Below, in pieces: positions 1 through 7,960 of a DNA stretch of 33,891 nucleotides. Source of the DNA: a virus; IMG/VR virus record IMGVR_UViG_3300013014_000079, positions 1 to 33,891 of that record. One strand, written 5' to 3'. Below the pieces are notes generated by a model. The model was not told where the DNA came from, did no database searches, and saw nothing but the letters and a program-made list of their open reading frames with translations. Numbering within the stretch: the stretch's first letter is position 1; the number at the start of each line of letters is the position of its first letter. The position numbers were made by a program, and so were the translations under genes.

Positions 1-187
1 AGTAGCCAATGGCGGTACTGGATTGGGGGTTGGTTATCTTGTAGCAGGCCTTCCTACAGCAGGAACGGTTGGGCGTAGAACTTGGGTAACAGATGCGTTA
101 GCGCCTGTATTTCTGGCTGCGCCTACAGGCGGTGGCGCAGTAGTTTGCCCCGTGTTTGATAATGGCAGTGCTTGGGTAGTTGGTTAA
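1..187 (+). CDS. Tail-fibre-like protein, C-terminal fragment (truncated by window start)
   Basis: The reading frame is open from base 2 to a TAA at 185-187 and gives 61 residues. They are identical in protein sequence to the C-terminus of the complete 236-aa protein at 32782-33492. The five base differences between the two copies (118, 121, 127, 130, 184) are all third-position and synonymous. The fragment is therefore the other end of the same gene in a circular or terminally redundant genome, not a separate gene. See the complete copy for the functional call. Confidence 0.9.
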   Translation, partial: VANGGTGLGVGYLVAGLPTAGTVGRRTWVTDALAPVFLAAPTGGGAVVCPVFDNGSAWVVG

Positions 188-208
188 AACGATTACTATT
201 GGAATAAA

Positions 209-571
209 ATGAACTTTATTGAACCTGAGATCAAGCATCACTTTGGCGGAGGAATTTACGCCAAAGAGACTTTTATTCCAAAGGGAAAGTGGTTAGTTCA
301 GCACACGCACAAATTTGATCATTTGTCGGTGCTTGCCAAAGGTTCTATTGAATTGATTGTTGATGGACAAGTATCGGTGGTTCATGCGCCTGCTTGTCTG
401 ACAATTTCTGCTGGTAAACATCACGGCGTTAAATCGCTGACAGATGTTGTCTGGTACTGTATTCACGCAACGGATTGCACTGATGAAGATAATATCGACG
501 AAGTAATAATCGCTGATGTTGACAATCGTCAAGTGCAAGAAATTGCTAAATGTTTGACTGAAGGAGTTTAA
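209..571 (+). CDS. Cupin-fold small protein, allele 1
   Basis: A 120-aa protein with a single cupin-like (RmlC-like jelly roll) pattern. A His-rich first motif (H32, H34, H38, then GSIELIVDG at 45-53) is followed by a second motif around HHGVKSL (71-77). No signal peptide or membrane segment is visible. It sits between a tail-fibre gene and an ejection-protein gene, so it is probably a virion-associated or late protein. Its substrate is unknown. A second allele with the same first 20 residues but only about 70% overall identity lies at 33514-33876. The His positions of motif 1 are kept in both, which argues that both copies are functional. Metal binding is inferred from the motif only. Confidence 0.7.
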   Translation: MNFIEPEIKHHFGGGIYAKETFIPKGKWLVQHTHKFDHLSVLAKGSIELIVDGQVSVVHAPACLTISAGKHHGVKSLTDVVWYCIHATDCTDEDNIDEVIIADVDNRQVQEIAKCLTEGV

Positions 572-572
572 T

Positions 573-1328
573 ATGGCTTGGATGATGCCCGCAGCAATTA
601 TCGGTAGTTCTTTACTTGGTTCAAGTGCGGCTAGTAGCGCCGCCAATACGCAAGCTGACGCTGCAAACCGCGCGGCTGACTTGCAATATAAGATGTTTCA
701 AGAACAACAGGCTACTCAAAGGCCTTTTTTAGAGGCGGGTGGCAGAGCGCTTACAAAACTTGAAGGCGCTGTTGATTACAAGCCTTTTAGTTATAACGCC
801 ATGAGCGCAGACCCTGGCTATCAATTTCGATTGTCAGAAGGAATGAGAGCGCTTGGCCGTCAAGCTGGCGCGCGTGGTGGTGCAGTCTCTGGTCAATCGT
901 TTAAAGCATTGCAAGACTACGCACAGAACGCCGCGTCTGGTGAGTTTACAAACGCATTCAATCGTTATCAATTAGAACGTCAAGCTCGTCTAGGGCCTTT
1001 GCAATCATTGGCGGGTGTTGGTCAAACAGCGGCCAATACAATGGGCGGAAATGCAGGCGCTTACGGAACAAACGTAGGCAATCTAATGACTGGTGGTGCG
1101 GCAGCGCAAGCAGCGGGGCAAATGGGTCAGGTAAATGCTTTGACTGGTGGTTTGGGTACATATTTAAATTATGGCCAAAATCAATCGCGAAATTCTTTAT
1201 TGCAACAGGCATTAAGTCGTAATCAACCAAGTGCGGGTGGCGGTATTACAAGCCAAGCAATGTTAGCCCCGACTTATACCGACGTATACGGTGGTGGTGA
1301 GATACCTATGGGTTACGCAAACTTTTAA
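573..1328 (+). CDS. Probable DNA-ejection (injection) protein, P22 gp7-like position
   Basis: A 251-aa protein rich in Ala, Gly, Gln and Asn. The N-terminus has a hydrophobic Ala/Ser segment (about residues 5-25). It is followed by a helical Ala/Gln-rich stretch and a Gly-rich C-terminal half, without Cys. This composition and the position directly after the tail genes fit the small injection proteins of podoviruses, which leave the virion with the DNA and help build a conduit. An AAGGAG ribosome site at 561-566 supports this start, one base after the cupin stop. The start of a second copy, with an extra Ala codon, is cut off at the right end of the window (33878). Assignment rests on composition and context. 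Confidence 0.6.
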   Translation: MAWMMPAAIIGSSLLGSSAASSAANTQADAANRAADLQYKMFQEQQATQRPFLEAGGRALTKLEGAVDYKPFSYNAMSADPGYQFRLSEGMRALGRQAGARGGAVSGQSFKALQDYAQNAASGEFTNAFNRYQLERQARLGPLQSLAGVGQTAANTMGGNAGAYGTNVGNLMTGGAAAQAAGQMGQVNALTGGLGTYLNYGQNQSRNSLLQQALSRNQPSAGGGITSQAMLAPTYTDVYGGGEIPMGYANF

Positions 1329-1337
1329 GGAATAAAT

Positions 1338-2675
1338 ATGGCAATTGATCCATCAATCGCGCTTGGCTTTAAACCACTTCAAATTACTCAACGCGATCCT
1401 ATAGCGGATTACGCGCAGGTGCAGCAAATTCAAAGTGCGCAACGCCAAGACGAAGTTAGCCAAATGCAGCTTGACCAGATGCGTCGCGACGAAGAAACGA
1501 TGCGACAAATTCAAGCTAAATCTGTTGAACACGGTGGTCCGTCGGATATAAACGCGATTGCTGACGCTTATCTTAAATCTGGCAACCCCAAATTTGTTGA
1601 ATTTGGCGTTGGGCTAAGACAAAAATTAGATGAAAAAGCGCAGTTTGCAAAGATCATGTCGATGGGCCAGCCTACCGCCACGCCTGCTCCGACAAATATG
1701 CCAACCGCCGCGCCAAGTGGCGCGTTAGGTTCTGGCACGTTTGGAATTATGCCTACGGCTAACAATTTAGCGCCCGCTGTCGCCGCGCCCGCGCCCGCGC
1801 CGTCGGTTAATGCTTTAGCTAATCCTGCTGTTGGGCCTGATGTGGCTATGTTGCGTCAAAAACGCGACGCGCTGTTATCAATGGGTACGCCACAAGCTAT
1901 TGCGGCTGCCCGCGCGCTTGACAGCGACATCAATTTGGCGTCTAGAGAATCGCCTTCGGCCATACGTGAATTTGAATACGCAAAACGAAATGGCTATTCA
2001 GGAACGTTTGCGGATTTCAAAACACTCCATGCGCCGCGTACGACCGTTAATGTGCCCGTCAATGTCAGCACAGAGAAAAAATATGGCGAGCAGTTTGCGA
2101 GCAAAATGGCCGATACTGATATCGCCAAAATGACTACGGCTGAAAAAGCGCCTCAGTTGGCAGAGAGCGCTAACAGAATCATTGATTTGGTTAATCAAGG
2201 CAACGTATTTACAGGCCCTGTTGCAGACGTTAAATTAAACATTGCGCGGGCGTTAAATGTCGTAGGCGCAAGCAACAACGAAAAAATTGCCAATACTGAA
2301 TCGCTTATTGCCGCTACAGGGCAAAGCACTTTGGATGCAATTAAAGGTGCTGGCCTTGGAACTGGTCAAGGGTTTACAGATAAAGACCTTAAATTCTTGC
2401 AAGGTGTTGCGGGCGGCAAGATTGAACTTACCGCACAAACTCTTACGGAACTGGCCAGACTTCAACACCAAACTGCTACCCGCAGCGCAGAAGCATGGAA
2501 CACACGCGCCAAACAATTGCCTAAATCTTCAGTTGAAGGAACAGGCCTTTCTATTGAGCCGATTAAAGTCCCGCCGTTATCGCCTAGTGCAATGTTTGCG
2601 GTTAACCCAAAGACAGGCGAACGCAGACAGTCGCTTGATGGTGGCAACACTTGGACACCAGTAGGAGCTAAATAA
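1338..2675 (+). CDS. Probable ejection or internal virion protein
   Basis: A 445-aa protein with three visible parts: a Gln/Asp/Met-rich helical N-terminus (about 20-105), a Pro/Ala-rich flexible linker (about 112-165) and a helical C-terminal domain (about 240-400). It has no recognised enzymatic motif. Two flanking genes have similar composition, and together they occupy the place of the gp7/gp20/gp16 injection set of P22-like phages. The stop codon overlaps the next start as TAATG at 2673-2677, indicating translational coupling. An AAGGA site precedes the start. I infer a virion role and cannot assign it to gp20 or gp16 specifically. Confidence 0.55.
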   Translation: MAIDPSIALGFKPLQITQRDPIADYAQVQQIQSAQRQDEVSQMQLDQMRRDEETMRQIQAKSVEHGGPSDINAIADAYLKSGNPKFVEFGVGLRQKLDEKAQFAKIMSMGQPTATPAPTNMPTAAPSGALGSGTFGIMPTANNLAPAVAAPAPAPSVNALANPAVGPDVAMLRQKRDALLSMGTPQAIAAARALDSDINLASRESPSAIREFEYAKRNGYSGTFADFKTLHAPRTTVNVPVNVSTEKKYGEQFASKMADTDIAKMTTAEKAPQLAESANRIIDLVNQGNVFTGPVADVKLNIARALNVVGASNNEKIANTESLIAATGQSTLDAIKGAGLGTGQGFTDKDLKFLQGVAGGKIELTAQTLTELARLQHQTATRSAEAWNTRAKQLPKSSVEGTGLSIEPIKVPPLSPSAMFAVNPKTGERRQSLDGGNTWTPVGAK

Positions 2676-4492
2676 TGCCTTTACCACCTGGGTTTGAACT
2701 TGAACAAGCCGCGCCACTGCCACAAGCTGCAGGCGTAAAATTGCCGCCAGGCTTTGAAATGGAAACCAGCAGTGGTATTCCAAAAACACGTCGGTCATTT
2801 TCAGATGTGCCAGGTGAAGCCTTAGCAAATATTGGCCCAAGCGCGGTAAATTTTTACAAAGGTTTGGTAACCGCGATTACAAACCCCGCGCAAACGGCAA
2901 TGGGTGTGTTGGATGTTGGCGCAGGTGCATTGCAAAATTTGTTGCCTAAAGACCTTGTTGATTTGGTTAACCGAATTGACAACAATCCTGAGGCAGCCAA
3001 ACGCGCCGTTGACACAGCAAATGCTGTTGGCGGTATGTACAAGGATCGTTACGGTAGCGTAGAGGCGTTAAAAAACACTTTGGCGACCGATCCTGTCGGC
3101 GCGGCGTCTGATCTATCTACACTATTTACTGGCGGCGCAGCGGCGACGGCGCGCGTAGCGCCTACAGTGTCAAAAGTAATGGGTACGGCGGGTAAATACA
3201 CTAACCCCTTGTTACCAGTTACTACTGCCGCTAATTACGGGTTGGCGTTGGGCGCGAAAGGCGCAGGCAATGTGATTGACGCGATTACTGGTGAACGCGC
3301 AACAACCCGCGCGGGTACTATTGTGCGTAACGCGTTGACCGAAGAAGGCCGAGTGCCGCAAAATTTAGCCGCCGCACAAAATGCGTTGGCGGCTGCACAA
3401 CCAGGCATGACAGTGCGACAGGCTTTGGCCGATGTAACGTCACCTCAAGTGCAATATCTTGGCCAAACAGTCGAATCTAAGACCGCCCCAGGCCGCGCGT
3501 TGTCTACTCAGCAAGCGCAAGAAACGGAACGCATGGCGCGGTTGCAAGCGGTTACACCTGATTTGCAAGCCGCCGAAACAGCGCGGCGAAATGTGTCTAA
3601 GCCGTTTTATAACGCAGCCACGCTGCCGTTAACTCCAGTTAACACCGCGCCGTTGACGCAACAACTTGATACGATTTTGGCCGCAAATCTTGGCAACGCT
3701 AAACTTGTGTCTGCATTGAATCAAGTAAAAACAGGCTTACAAGCTAGCAGTAGCGCAGAACAAGTCTCCTCGGTATTGGATAACCTCAAAGATTTAATAT
3801 CTAGCAAAGACAATAAATTTATTGTTAGCAATTTGGTTGACGTCAAAAAGACAATTGAAAAAGCGTTGCCTGGGTACGAACAAGCCCAGCAAGTTTTTGC
3901 TATTGCATCGCCCCCTGTCAATCAAGCTAAAGTCTTGGGCGCAATGCAAGATGTTCTTACGCAGCCCCTTGGCGCAGGCGAACGCGCAGGGCCATTTATG
4001 ACCGCGCTAGGCCGTGGTGAAACAGCGTTGCTTAAAAAGGCTACTGGCGCGGCAAGATATGACGATCTAAGTCAAGTGCTGTCACCGCAACAAATGGGCG
4101 TTGTCAAAGGAATTGAGTCAGAATTAAAACGCAATGCTGAAGTGGTGCGTCAAACTCAAGCTGGCGCGGATGCCATGAAAATAATCTTGGAAGCTAACCA
4201 GTCCAAGTTTAGTTTGCCTAGTTTCTTAGACGTCAAAGTAACGGTGACAAACCAAATGCTTGATCTTCTTAAAGACAAAATGAGCGCAAACGTATTAAAA
4301 GAACTTGAAAAAGGTTTTCAATCCGCGCAAGACTTTCAGGAATTATTGAAAAAAGTCCCCGCATCTCAACGCATTGATGTGCTTAGAGCACTTGGCCAAG
4401 CTAATCTAAGCCCAACTAAATTAAACGTTATTGCCCAAACGCAAAACGCGCTTGCGCCTGCTCAATCATCTATAAACTCACTAGCACCATGA
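2675..4492 (+). CDS. Probable large ejection or internal virion protein
   Basis: A 605-aa, Ala/Gln/Leu-rich, mostly helical protein, the largest of the three candidate ejection proteins. Its N-terminus carries two copies of an LPPGFE motif (residues 3-8 and 24-29), reminiscent of the short motifs at the start of some phage internal proteins. A segment around 50-75 is moderately hydrophobic. No lytic transglycosylase motif is evident. The start overlaps the previous stop (TAATG) and its own stop overlaps the next gene start (ATGA at 4489-4492). It is the last structural gene before the lysis cassette. Function is inferred from order and composition. Confidence 0.55.
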   Translation: MPLPPGFELEQAAPLPQAAGVKLPPGFEMETSSGIPKTRRSFSDVPGEALANIGPSAVNFYKGLVTAITNPAQTAMGVLDVGAGALQNLLPKDLVDLVNRIDNNPEAAKRAVDTANAVGGMYKDRYGSVEALKNTLATDPVGAASDLSTLFTGGAAATARVAPTVSKVMGTAGKYTNPLLPVTTAANYGLALGAKGAGNVIDAITGERATTRAGTIVRNALTEEGRVPQNLAAAQNALAAAQPGMTVRQALADVTSPQVQYLGQTVESKTAPGRALSTQQAQETERMARLQAVTPDLQAAETARRNVSKPFYNAATLPLTPVNTAPLTQQLDTILAANLGNAKLVSALNQVKTGLQASSSAEQVSSVLDNLKDLISSKDNKFIVSNLVDVKKTIEKALPGYEQAQQVFAIASPPVNQAKVLGAMQDVLTQPLGAGERAGPFMTALGRGETALLKKATGAARYDDLSQVLSPQQMGVVKGIESELKRNAEVVRQTQAGADAMKIILEANQSKFSLPSFLDVKVTVTNQMLDLLKDKMSANVLKELEKGFQSAQDFQELLKKVPASQRIDVLRALGQANLSPTKLNVIAQTQNALAPAQSSINSLAP

Positions 4493-4665
4493 ACACCATA
4501 GACGCAACCGATGCCAAATTGTCGGCACATGAAGAAGTTTGTGCAATGCGTTACGAGCAAATCAATGCTCGGTTAAAACGCTTAGAACAAATAATTATCA
4601 ACGCTTGCGGTGTCTTATTGATGGGCATGGGTGGCGTGATATTTACTTTTATGACGCATAAATGA
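4489..4665 (+). CDS. Small coiled-coil plus single-TM protein, XhlA-like
   Basis: A 58-aa ORF starting in the ATGA overlap with the preceding stop and ending two bases before the GTG start of the next gene. Residues 11-34 form an amphipathic, charged helix. Residues 36-55 are a hydrophobic membrane segment followed by a short basic tail. This soluble-helix-then-TM layout is that of the haemolysin XhlA family, small phage membrane proteins that work with holins and endolysins. Its place at the head of the lysis cassette supports the idea. Sequence similarity to XhlA was not tested. Confidence 0.6.
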   Translation: MNTIDATDAKLSAHEEVCAMRYEQINARLKRLEQIIINACGVLLMGMGGVIFTFMTHK

Positions 4666-4666
4666 T

Positions 4667-5242
4667 GTGGAACCGATTACTCTTACCTTTGCGGCTTGCA
4701 AACTAGCCTATGAGGGAATTAAGACGGCCGTTGAGGTCTACAAAGATGTCAAGAGGACTGGCGGTGAGGTTACGGGTATTGCTGGCGAAGTCGGTGGGTT
4801 ACTCTCGAAATTCTTTCACGGTCAAGACCAGATAGAAGAAGCGCATAAACAAAAACTAGAAGAGACGCGAGAGTTAGCAAGCCAAGGAAAAGTAAAGAAT
4901 GTAACAATCCAAGCGATTGACAATGTAATGCACTTACGCCAAGTAAGACAGTATTACAAAGACTTGGAACACATGGTTCGCTACGAGCTAGGGATGCCAG
5001 ACTTGTGGGTAGAGATAAAAGCAGAACGCGAACGACTCATTGCTGAAGCATTAGAAGTCGAAATGCTACATAAACAAGCCACCCAACAAGCTGAGTCAAA
5101 GCGACAAGAAAAGATAAGAAGAATAAAAGACAAGATACATATATACATTGCAGGCGTTATTGCAGTCATTTATGTATACATATCTGTCTGGTGTTTAACT
5201 TGGCTGGTGGAATATGACAGGAAATGGCGATGGGGATACTGA
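4667..5242 (+). CDS. Coiled-coil membrane protein of the lysis region
   Basis: A 191-aa protein read from a GTG start. The ATG two bases earlier is in another frame that stops quickly. The N-terminal 50 residues are amphipathic. Residues 52-150 are highly charged and predicted coiled coil (many E, K, R, Q). Residues about 158-182 form one hydrophobic transmembrane segment near the C-terminus. It is therefore a tail-anchored membrane protein with a long cytoplasmic part. I do not recognise a named family. It lies between an XhlA-like protein and a holin, so a role in lysis or membrane stress is plausible but unproven. Confidence 0.6.
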   Translation: MEPITLTFAACKLAYEGIKTAVEVYKDVKRTGGEVTGIAGEVGGLLSKFFHGQDQIEEAHKQKLEETRELASQGKVKNVTIQAIDNVMHLRQVRQYYKDLEHMVRYELGMPDLWVEIKAERERLIAEALEVEMLHKQATQQAESKRQEKIRRIKDKIHIYIAGVIAVIYVYISVWCLTWLVEYDRKWRWGY

Positions 5243-5382
5243 TATGGGAAATTGCTGTTATGGTGGTTGTGACCATACTTATCATTGTGGTGGTAGGTGG
5301 TGCGACTTGGTTTGTCAGGGAACATGATAAACGCGCTAATTACTATAAAAAGCAAGCAGAAATTTGTTGGAGAGATAAATGA
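5230..5382 (+). CDS. Small N-anchored membrane protein
   Basis: A 50-aa protein overlapping the end of the previous gene. Residues about 3-24 are a strongly hydrophobic membrane helix, followed by a charged cytoplasmic or periplasmic tail rich in K, R and Y. An AGGA sequence at 5219-5222 is ideally spaced for the ATG at 5230. An in-frame ATG at 5224 would add two residues. The stop overlaps the holin start (ATGA at 5379-5382). Short N-anchored proteins in lysis cassettes include spanins and antiholins, but this one is short for an i-spanin, so the role stays open. Confidence 0.55.
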   Translation: MGILIWEIAVMVVVTILIIVVVGGATWFVREHDKRANYYKKQAEICWRDK

Positions 5383-5852
5383 ATGACTTACTTGGTTTAC
5401 TCAAAGGTATTGCGCCCACGCTGGCAACTGCTGTTGCTGGTCCTCTGGGTGGCATGGCGGTGTCCGCTTTGGCTTCTAAGTTTGGTGTCTCCGATACTGT
5501 CGAATCCGTTGCAAAAGCGATTGCTGGTGATCCGCAGGCGGCTCAAAAGATTGCTGAGATGGAATTAGAGTTTGCCAAGTTAGCTGCGGATGCAATGAAA
5601 AATGAAAATAACAATATCACAGAACGCTGGAACGCAGACATGGCTAGTGACTCTTGGTTGTCCAAAAACATACGCCCCATGAGCCTTATAGCCATCTTTG
5701 TGGGCTATTTCCTCTTTGCCATGATGTCAGCCTTTGGTTACAACGCAAACGAATCCTACGTAACTTTGCTAGGAAATTGGGGCCAATTAATTATGGGGGC
5801 TTATTTTGCAGGCAGAACGGTAGAGAAGCTAGCAGAGATGCGAAAGAAATAA
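5379..5852 (+). CDS. Holin, 3-TM (gene-transfer-agent holin type)
   Basis: A 157-aa protein resembling the 3-TM holin family first described for gene-transfer-agent release. It has a hydrophobic Ala/Gly-rich N-terminus (about 10-32), a charged middle with the hallmark stretch D-S-W-L-S-K-N-I-R-P (about 91-100), and two C-terminal membrane segments (about 101-120 and 128-147). Holins form the inner-membrane lesions that let the endolysin reach peptidoglycan. It directly precedes the endolysin gene, with one base between stop and start. Length fits the family. Confidence 0.85.
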   Translation: MNDLLGLLKGIAPTLATAVAGPLGGMAVSALASKFGVSDTVESVAKAIAGDPQAAQKIAEMELEFAKLAADAMKNENNNITERWNADMASDSWLSKNIRPMSLIAIFVGYFLFAMMSAFGYNANESYVTLLGNWGQLIMGAYFAGRTVEKLAEMRKK

Positions 5853-5853
5853 T

Positions 5854-6297
5854 ATGTTGCTATCACCACATTTCTCACTAGAAGAGTTAACACACACTGA
5901 TCACCGCACCATTGAGAACGTGCCAAACAGTAGCGAGATAAATAACCTTAAACGTGTTGCTGACTTGCTAGAAGAAGTTAAAACATTATTGGGTGGTAAG
6001 CCAATCATAGTTAACTCAGCATTTCGCTGTAAAGAATTGAATGATGCGGTGGGTTCAAAAGACACATCTCAACATCGGGTAGGGTGCGCGGCTGACATCC
6101 GCGTACCTAGTCTGTCTCCTGATGAAGTAGTCAAAGCTGTAATGGCATCAAACATTAAATATGATCAATTGATCAGAGAATTTTCTACGCCAGAAGGTGG
6201 TGGATGGACACATATATCTGTACCAAATAACCCATCGGGTACACCTCGCAAACAAGTATTAATTATTGATAAACAAGGTACTAGACCTTATTCATAA
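5854..6297 (+). CDS. Endolysin, M15-type peptidase
   Basis: A 147-aa protein of the peptidase M15A / D-Ala-D-Ala carboxypeptidase-like family, which cuts peptide cross-links of peptidoglycan. Zinc and catalytic residues are visible: SAFRC (55-59), SQHRVGCAADIR with H74 and D81, and WTHIS with H120. The N-terminus FSLEELTHTD is typical of the family. There is no signal peptide, so release depends on the holin encoded just upstream. The full domain is present and length is normal for phage members. Confidence 0.88.
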   Translation: MLLSPHFSLEELTHTDHRTIENVPNSSEINNLKRVADLLEEVKTLLGGKPIIVNSAFRCKELNDAVGSKDTSQHRVGCAADIRVPSLSPDEVVKAVMASNIKYDQLIREFSTPEGGGWTHISVPNNPSGTPRKQVLIIDKQGTRPYS

Positions 6298-6329
6298 ATA
6301 ATTCATATTGACAACATCTAATACGCACT

Positions 6330-6752
6330 ATGAAAATTCAGCGTGTGGATGTTCGGCAATCTTCTGTGCAGACTAGACTGTCGCTACTTCAAAAGAAGTG
6401 CCTACCTTACGACAAATCTTATGACACAAATCATGGATATTGGTGGATTGCTACTAAGAATGGCGTGGATTGTGGTTTCGCAGGTCTTGTTTATTCTTCT
6501 CGCTGGAGTGATTGCGGGTACCTTGTACGTTGTGGTGTTGTACCTGATTGTCGTGGATTCGGCTTACAGAAAAAGTTTATTCGGGTCAGGATTCGGCAAG
6601 CAAAAGCGTTAGGTTTAAATTGGTTAATCACTAGCACTTACGACAATCCTGCTTCTGCAAATTCTCTTATCTCTTGTGGCTTCAAAATGTTTGATCCAAC
6701 TAATCCTTGGATGACAAAACACACAAGTTACTGGCGATTAAAACTGGAGTGA
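6330..6752 (+). CDS. GNAT-family N-acetyltransferase
   Basis: A 140-aa protein with the GNAT core. A central beta region around GFAGLVYSS (49-57) is followed by the acetyl-CoA binding motif A, GVVPDCRGFGLQKKFI (69-84), in which C-R-G-F-G-L matches the Q/R-x-x-G-x-G/A pyrophosphate loop. The C-terminal NPASANSLISCGFKMF (106-121) is the usual GNAT motif B. Phage acetyltransferases modify host or phage proteins or small molecules, and the substrate here is unknown. It sits between the endolysin and a phosphoesterase. Its stop overlaps the next start. Confidence 0.8.
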   Translation: MKIQRVDVRQSSVQTRLSLLQKKCLPYDKSYDTNHGYWWIATKNGVDCGFAGLVYSSRWSDCGYLVRCGVVPDCRGFGLQKKFIRVRIRQAKALGLNWLITSTYDNPASANSLISCGFKMFDPTNPWMTKHTSYWRLKLE

Positions 6753-7717
6753 TGATGACAACCCCAAATATATCTGATGCTGAGTTTATGGAGTTGTGGA
6801 AAACACATAAATCTGCCGCCGCTATACATAAACTTATAGGGGGTAATATAAGAACTCTTCAGAGGCGTAGAGCCAATTTAGAGACAAAATATGGTCTGTT
6901 ATTAGAAGCCAAGAATCCTCATGGTAGACCTGAAAGACCACAATCAGCCTATGAGCGCAAGCAATTGGGTGTTCTTAATGGTGTGGGAATTGTGTTTAGT
7001 GATGCTCACTATTGGCCTGGCATCGTTACAACTGCTCATAAAGGTCTTTTATGGGCGATAAAGGAATTTAAGCCATCATTTGTGGTGTGTAACGGGGATG
7101 CGCTAGATGGGGCAAGTATTAGCCGCTTCTCACCATCTGGTGTGGCTGGTAAAGAACCTACCCTTATTGAGGAACTAAAGGCTTGCCAAGAACGCCTTTC
7201 AGAGGTCGAGGAAGCCGCCAAGGAAGCCCGTCACAATGTCAGATTGATATACACATGGGGAAACCACGATGCGAGGTTCAACGCCCGTTTAGCGACCAAT
7301 GCCCCCCAATTTGCCGAAACCTATGGGTTTAAATTAGAAGACCATTTCCCAACTTGGGAGTTTTGCATGACATGCTGGGCTACGGATGATGTCATCATTA
7401 AACATAGGTATAAGGGTGGAGTCCATGCTACCCACAACAACACCGCAACAGCAGGAAAAAGCATTATAACTGGGCATTTACACAGCCTAAAAGTAACACC
7501 TTATGCTGACTATAACGGCAACAGGTTCGGTGTAGATACGGGTACACTGGCAGAACCTTACGGTCCGCAGTTTAGTTATGGCGAAGACAATCCTCTAAAC
7601 CATAGGTCAGGTTTCGCAATTCTGACATTTATTGATGGGAAACTTCTTTGGCCTGAGCTGGTTCATAAATGGGCCGATGGGCAAGTCGAGTTCAGGGGAA
7701 GCATCATTAACGTTTAA
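6752..7717 (+). CDS. Metallophosphoesterase
   Basis: A 321-aa calcineurin-like metallophosphoesterase. The full metal-binding set is present in order: SDAH (83-86), NGDALDG (114-120), GNHD (170-173) and GHLH (241-244). The first 60 residues form a helical, basic extension (RTLQRRRAN) that may bind nucleic acid. The start at the ATGA overlap with the acetyltransferase stop is preferred over an upstream ATG at 6707. A second ATG follows immediately at 6755, better spaced from GGAG at 6746-6749. Candidate substrates are DNA ends, nucleotides or phosphoproteins, and none is fixed by the sequence. Confidence 0.85.
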   Translation: MMTTPNISDAEFMELWKTHKSAAAIHKLIGGNIRTLQRRRANLETKYGLLLEAKNPHGRPERPQSAYERKQLGVLNGVGIVFSDAHYWPGIVTTAHKGLLWAIKEFKPSFVVCNGDALDGASISRFSPSGVAGKEPTLIEELKACQERLSEVEEAAKEARHNVRLIYTWGNHDARFNARLATNAPQFAETYGFKLEDHFPTWEFCMTCWATDDVIIKHRYKGGVHATHNNTATAGKSIITGHLHSLKVTPYADYNGNRFGVDTGTLAEPYGPQFSYGEDNPLNHRSGFAILTFIDGKLLWPELVHKWADGQVEFRGSIINV

Positions 7718-7726
7718 AGGATTCTT

Positions 7727-7960
7727 ATGTATAAATTAGAAATTGATTTAGGTGGCTGGAATGAAACAATCACAATTGAGTCTAACGACTTTAATAAGAT
7801 TGCTTTGTTAGCTGAATTTGTTGAGTTTCAAGAAGAGTGCAGCTGGTGCGAAGAAGACGAAGAGTTGACATTTGTTGACGAAGAAGGCACTACTTGGGCT
7901 TATGACGCTGACCTAGATGAGTGGGTCGAAGTCGAAGAAGAAGACGAAGATCAAGAGTAA
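7727..7960 (+). CDS. Small highly acidic protein
   Basis: A 77-aa protein of unknown function with an extremely acidic C-terminus (residues 36-77 are mostly D and E, ending in a run of E and D). An AAGGA ribosome site precedes the ATG by a few bases. Two Cys-containing turns (C38, C41) are present. Strong negative charge can mimic DNA, as in several phage inhibitors of restriction or nucleoid proteins, but no family match is claimed. It is the last rightward gene before the convergent leftward operon and overlaps the terminal leftward gene by ten bases. No terminator hairpin separates the two. Confidence 0.55.
   Translation: MYKLEIDLGGWNETITIESNDFNKIALLAEFVEFQEECSWCEEDEELTFVDEEGTTWAYDADLDEWVEVEEEDEDQE

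Larger units (their letters stand above)
1..586 (+). repeat. Genome-end near-repeat, left copy (partner 33306-33891)
   Basis: Bases 1-267 match 33306-33572 with five substitutions, at a constant offset of 33305. Colinearity continues through the cupin gene (same length, about 70% protein identity) and into the first codons of the next gene. This is what an assembler produces at the ends of a circularly permuted or terminally redundant phage genome when two strain variants are present. A true tandem duplication is less likely but not excluded. Confidence 0.85.

Noticed and set aside
6421-6612. Hydrophobic ORF in another frame inside the acetyltransferase gene (possible nested membrane protein)
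   Set aside because: It reads as a membrane helix plus basic tail, but it has no ribosome site and the hydrophobicity follows from the GNAT codons. Less support than the nested ORF in the methyltransferase.
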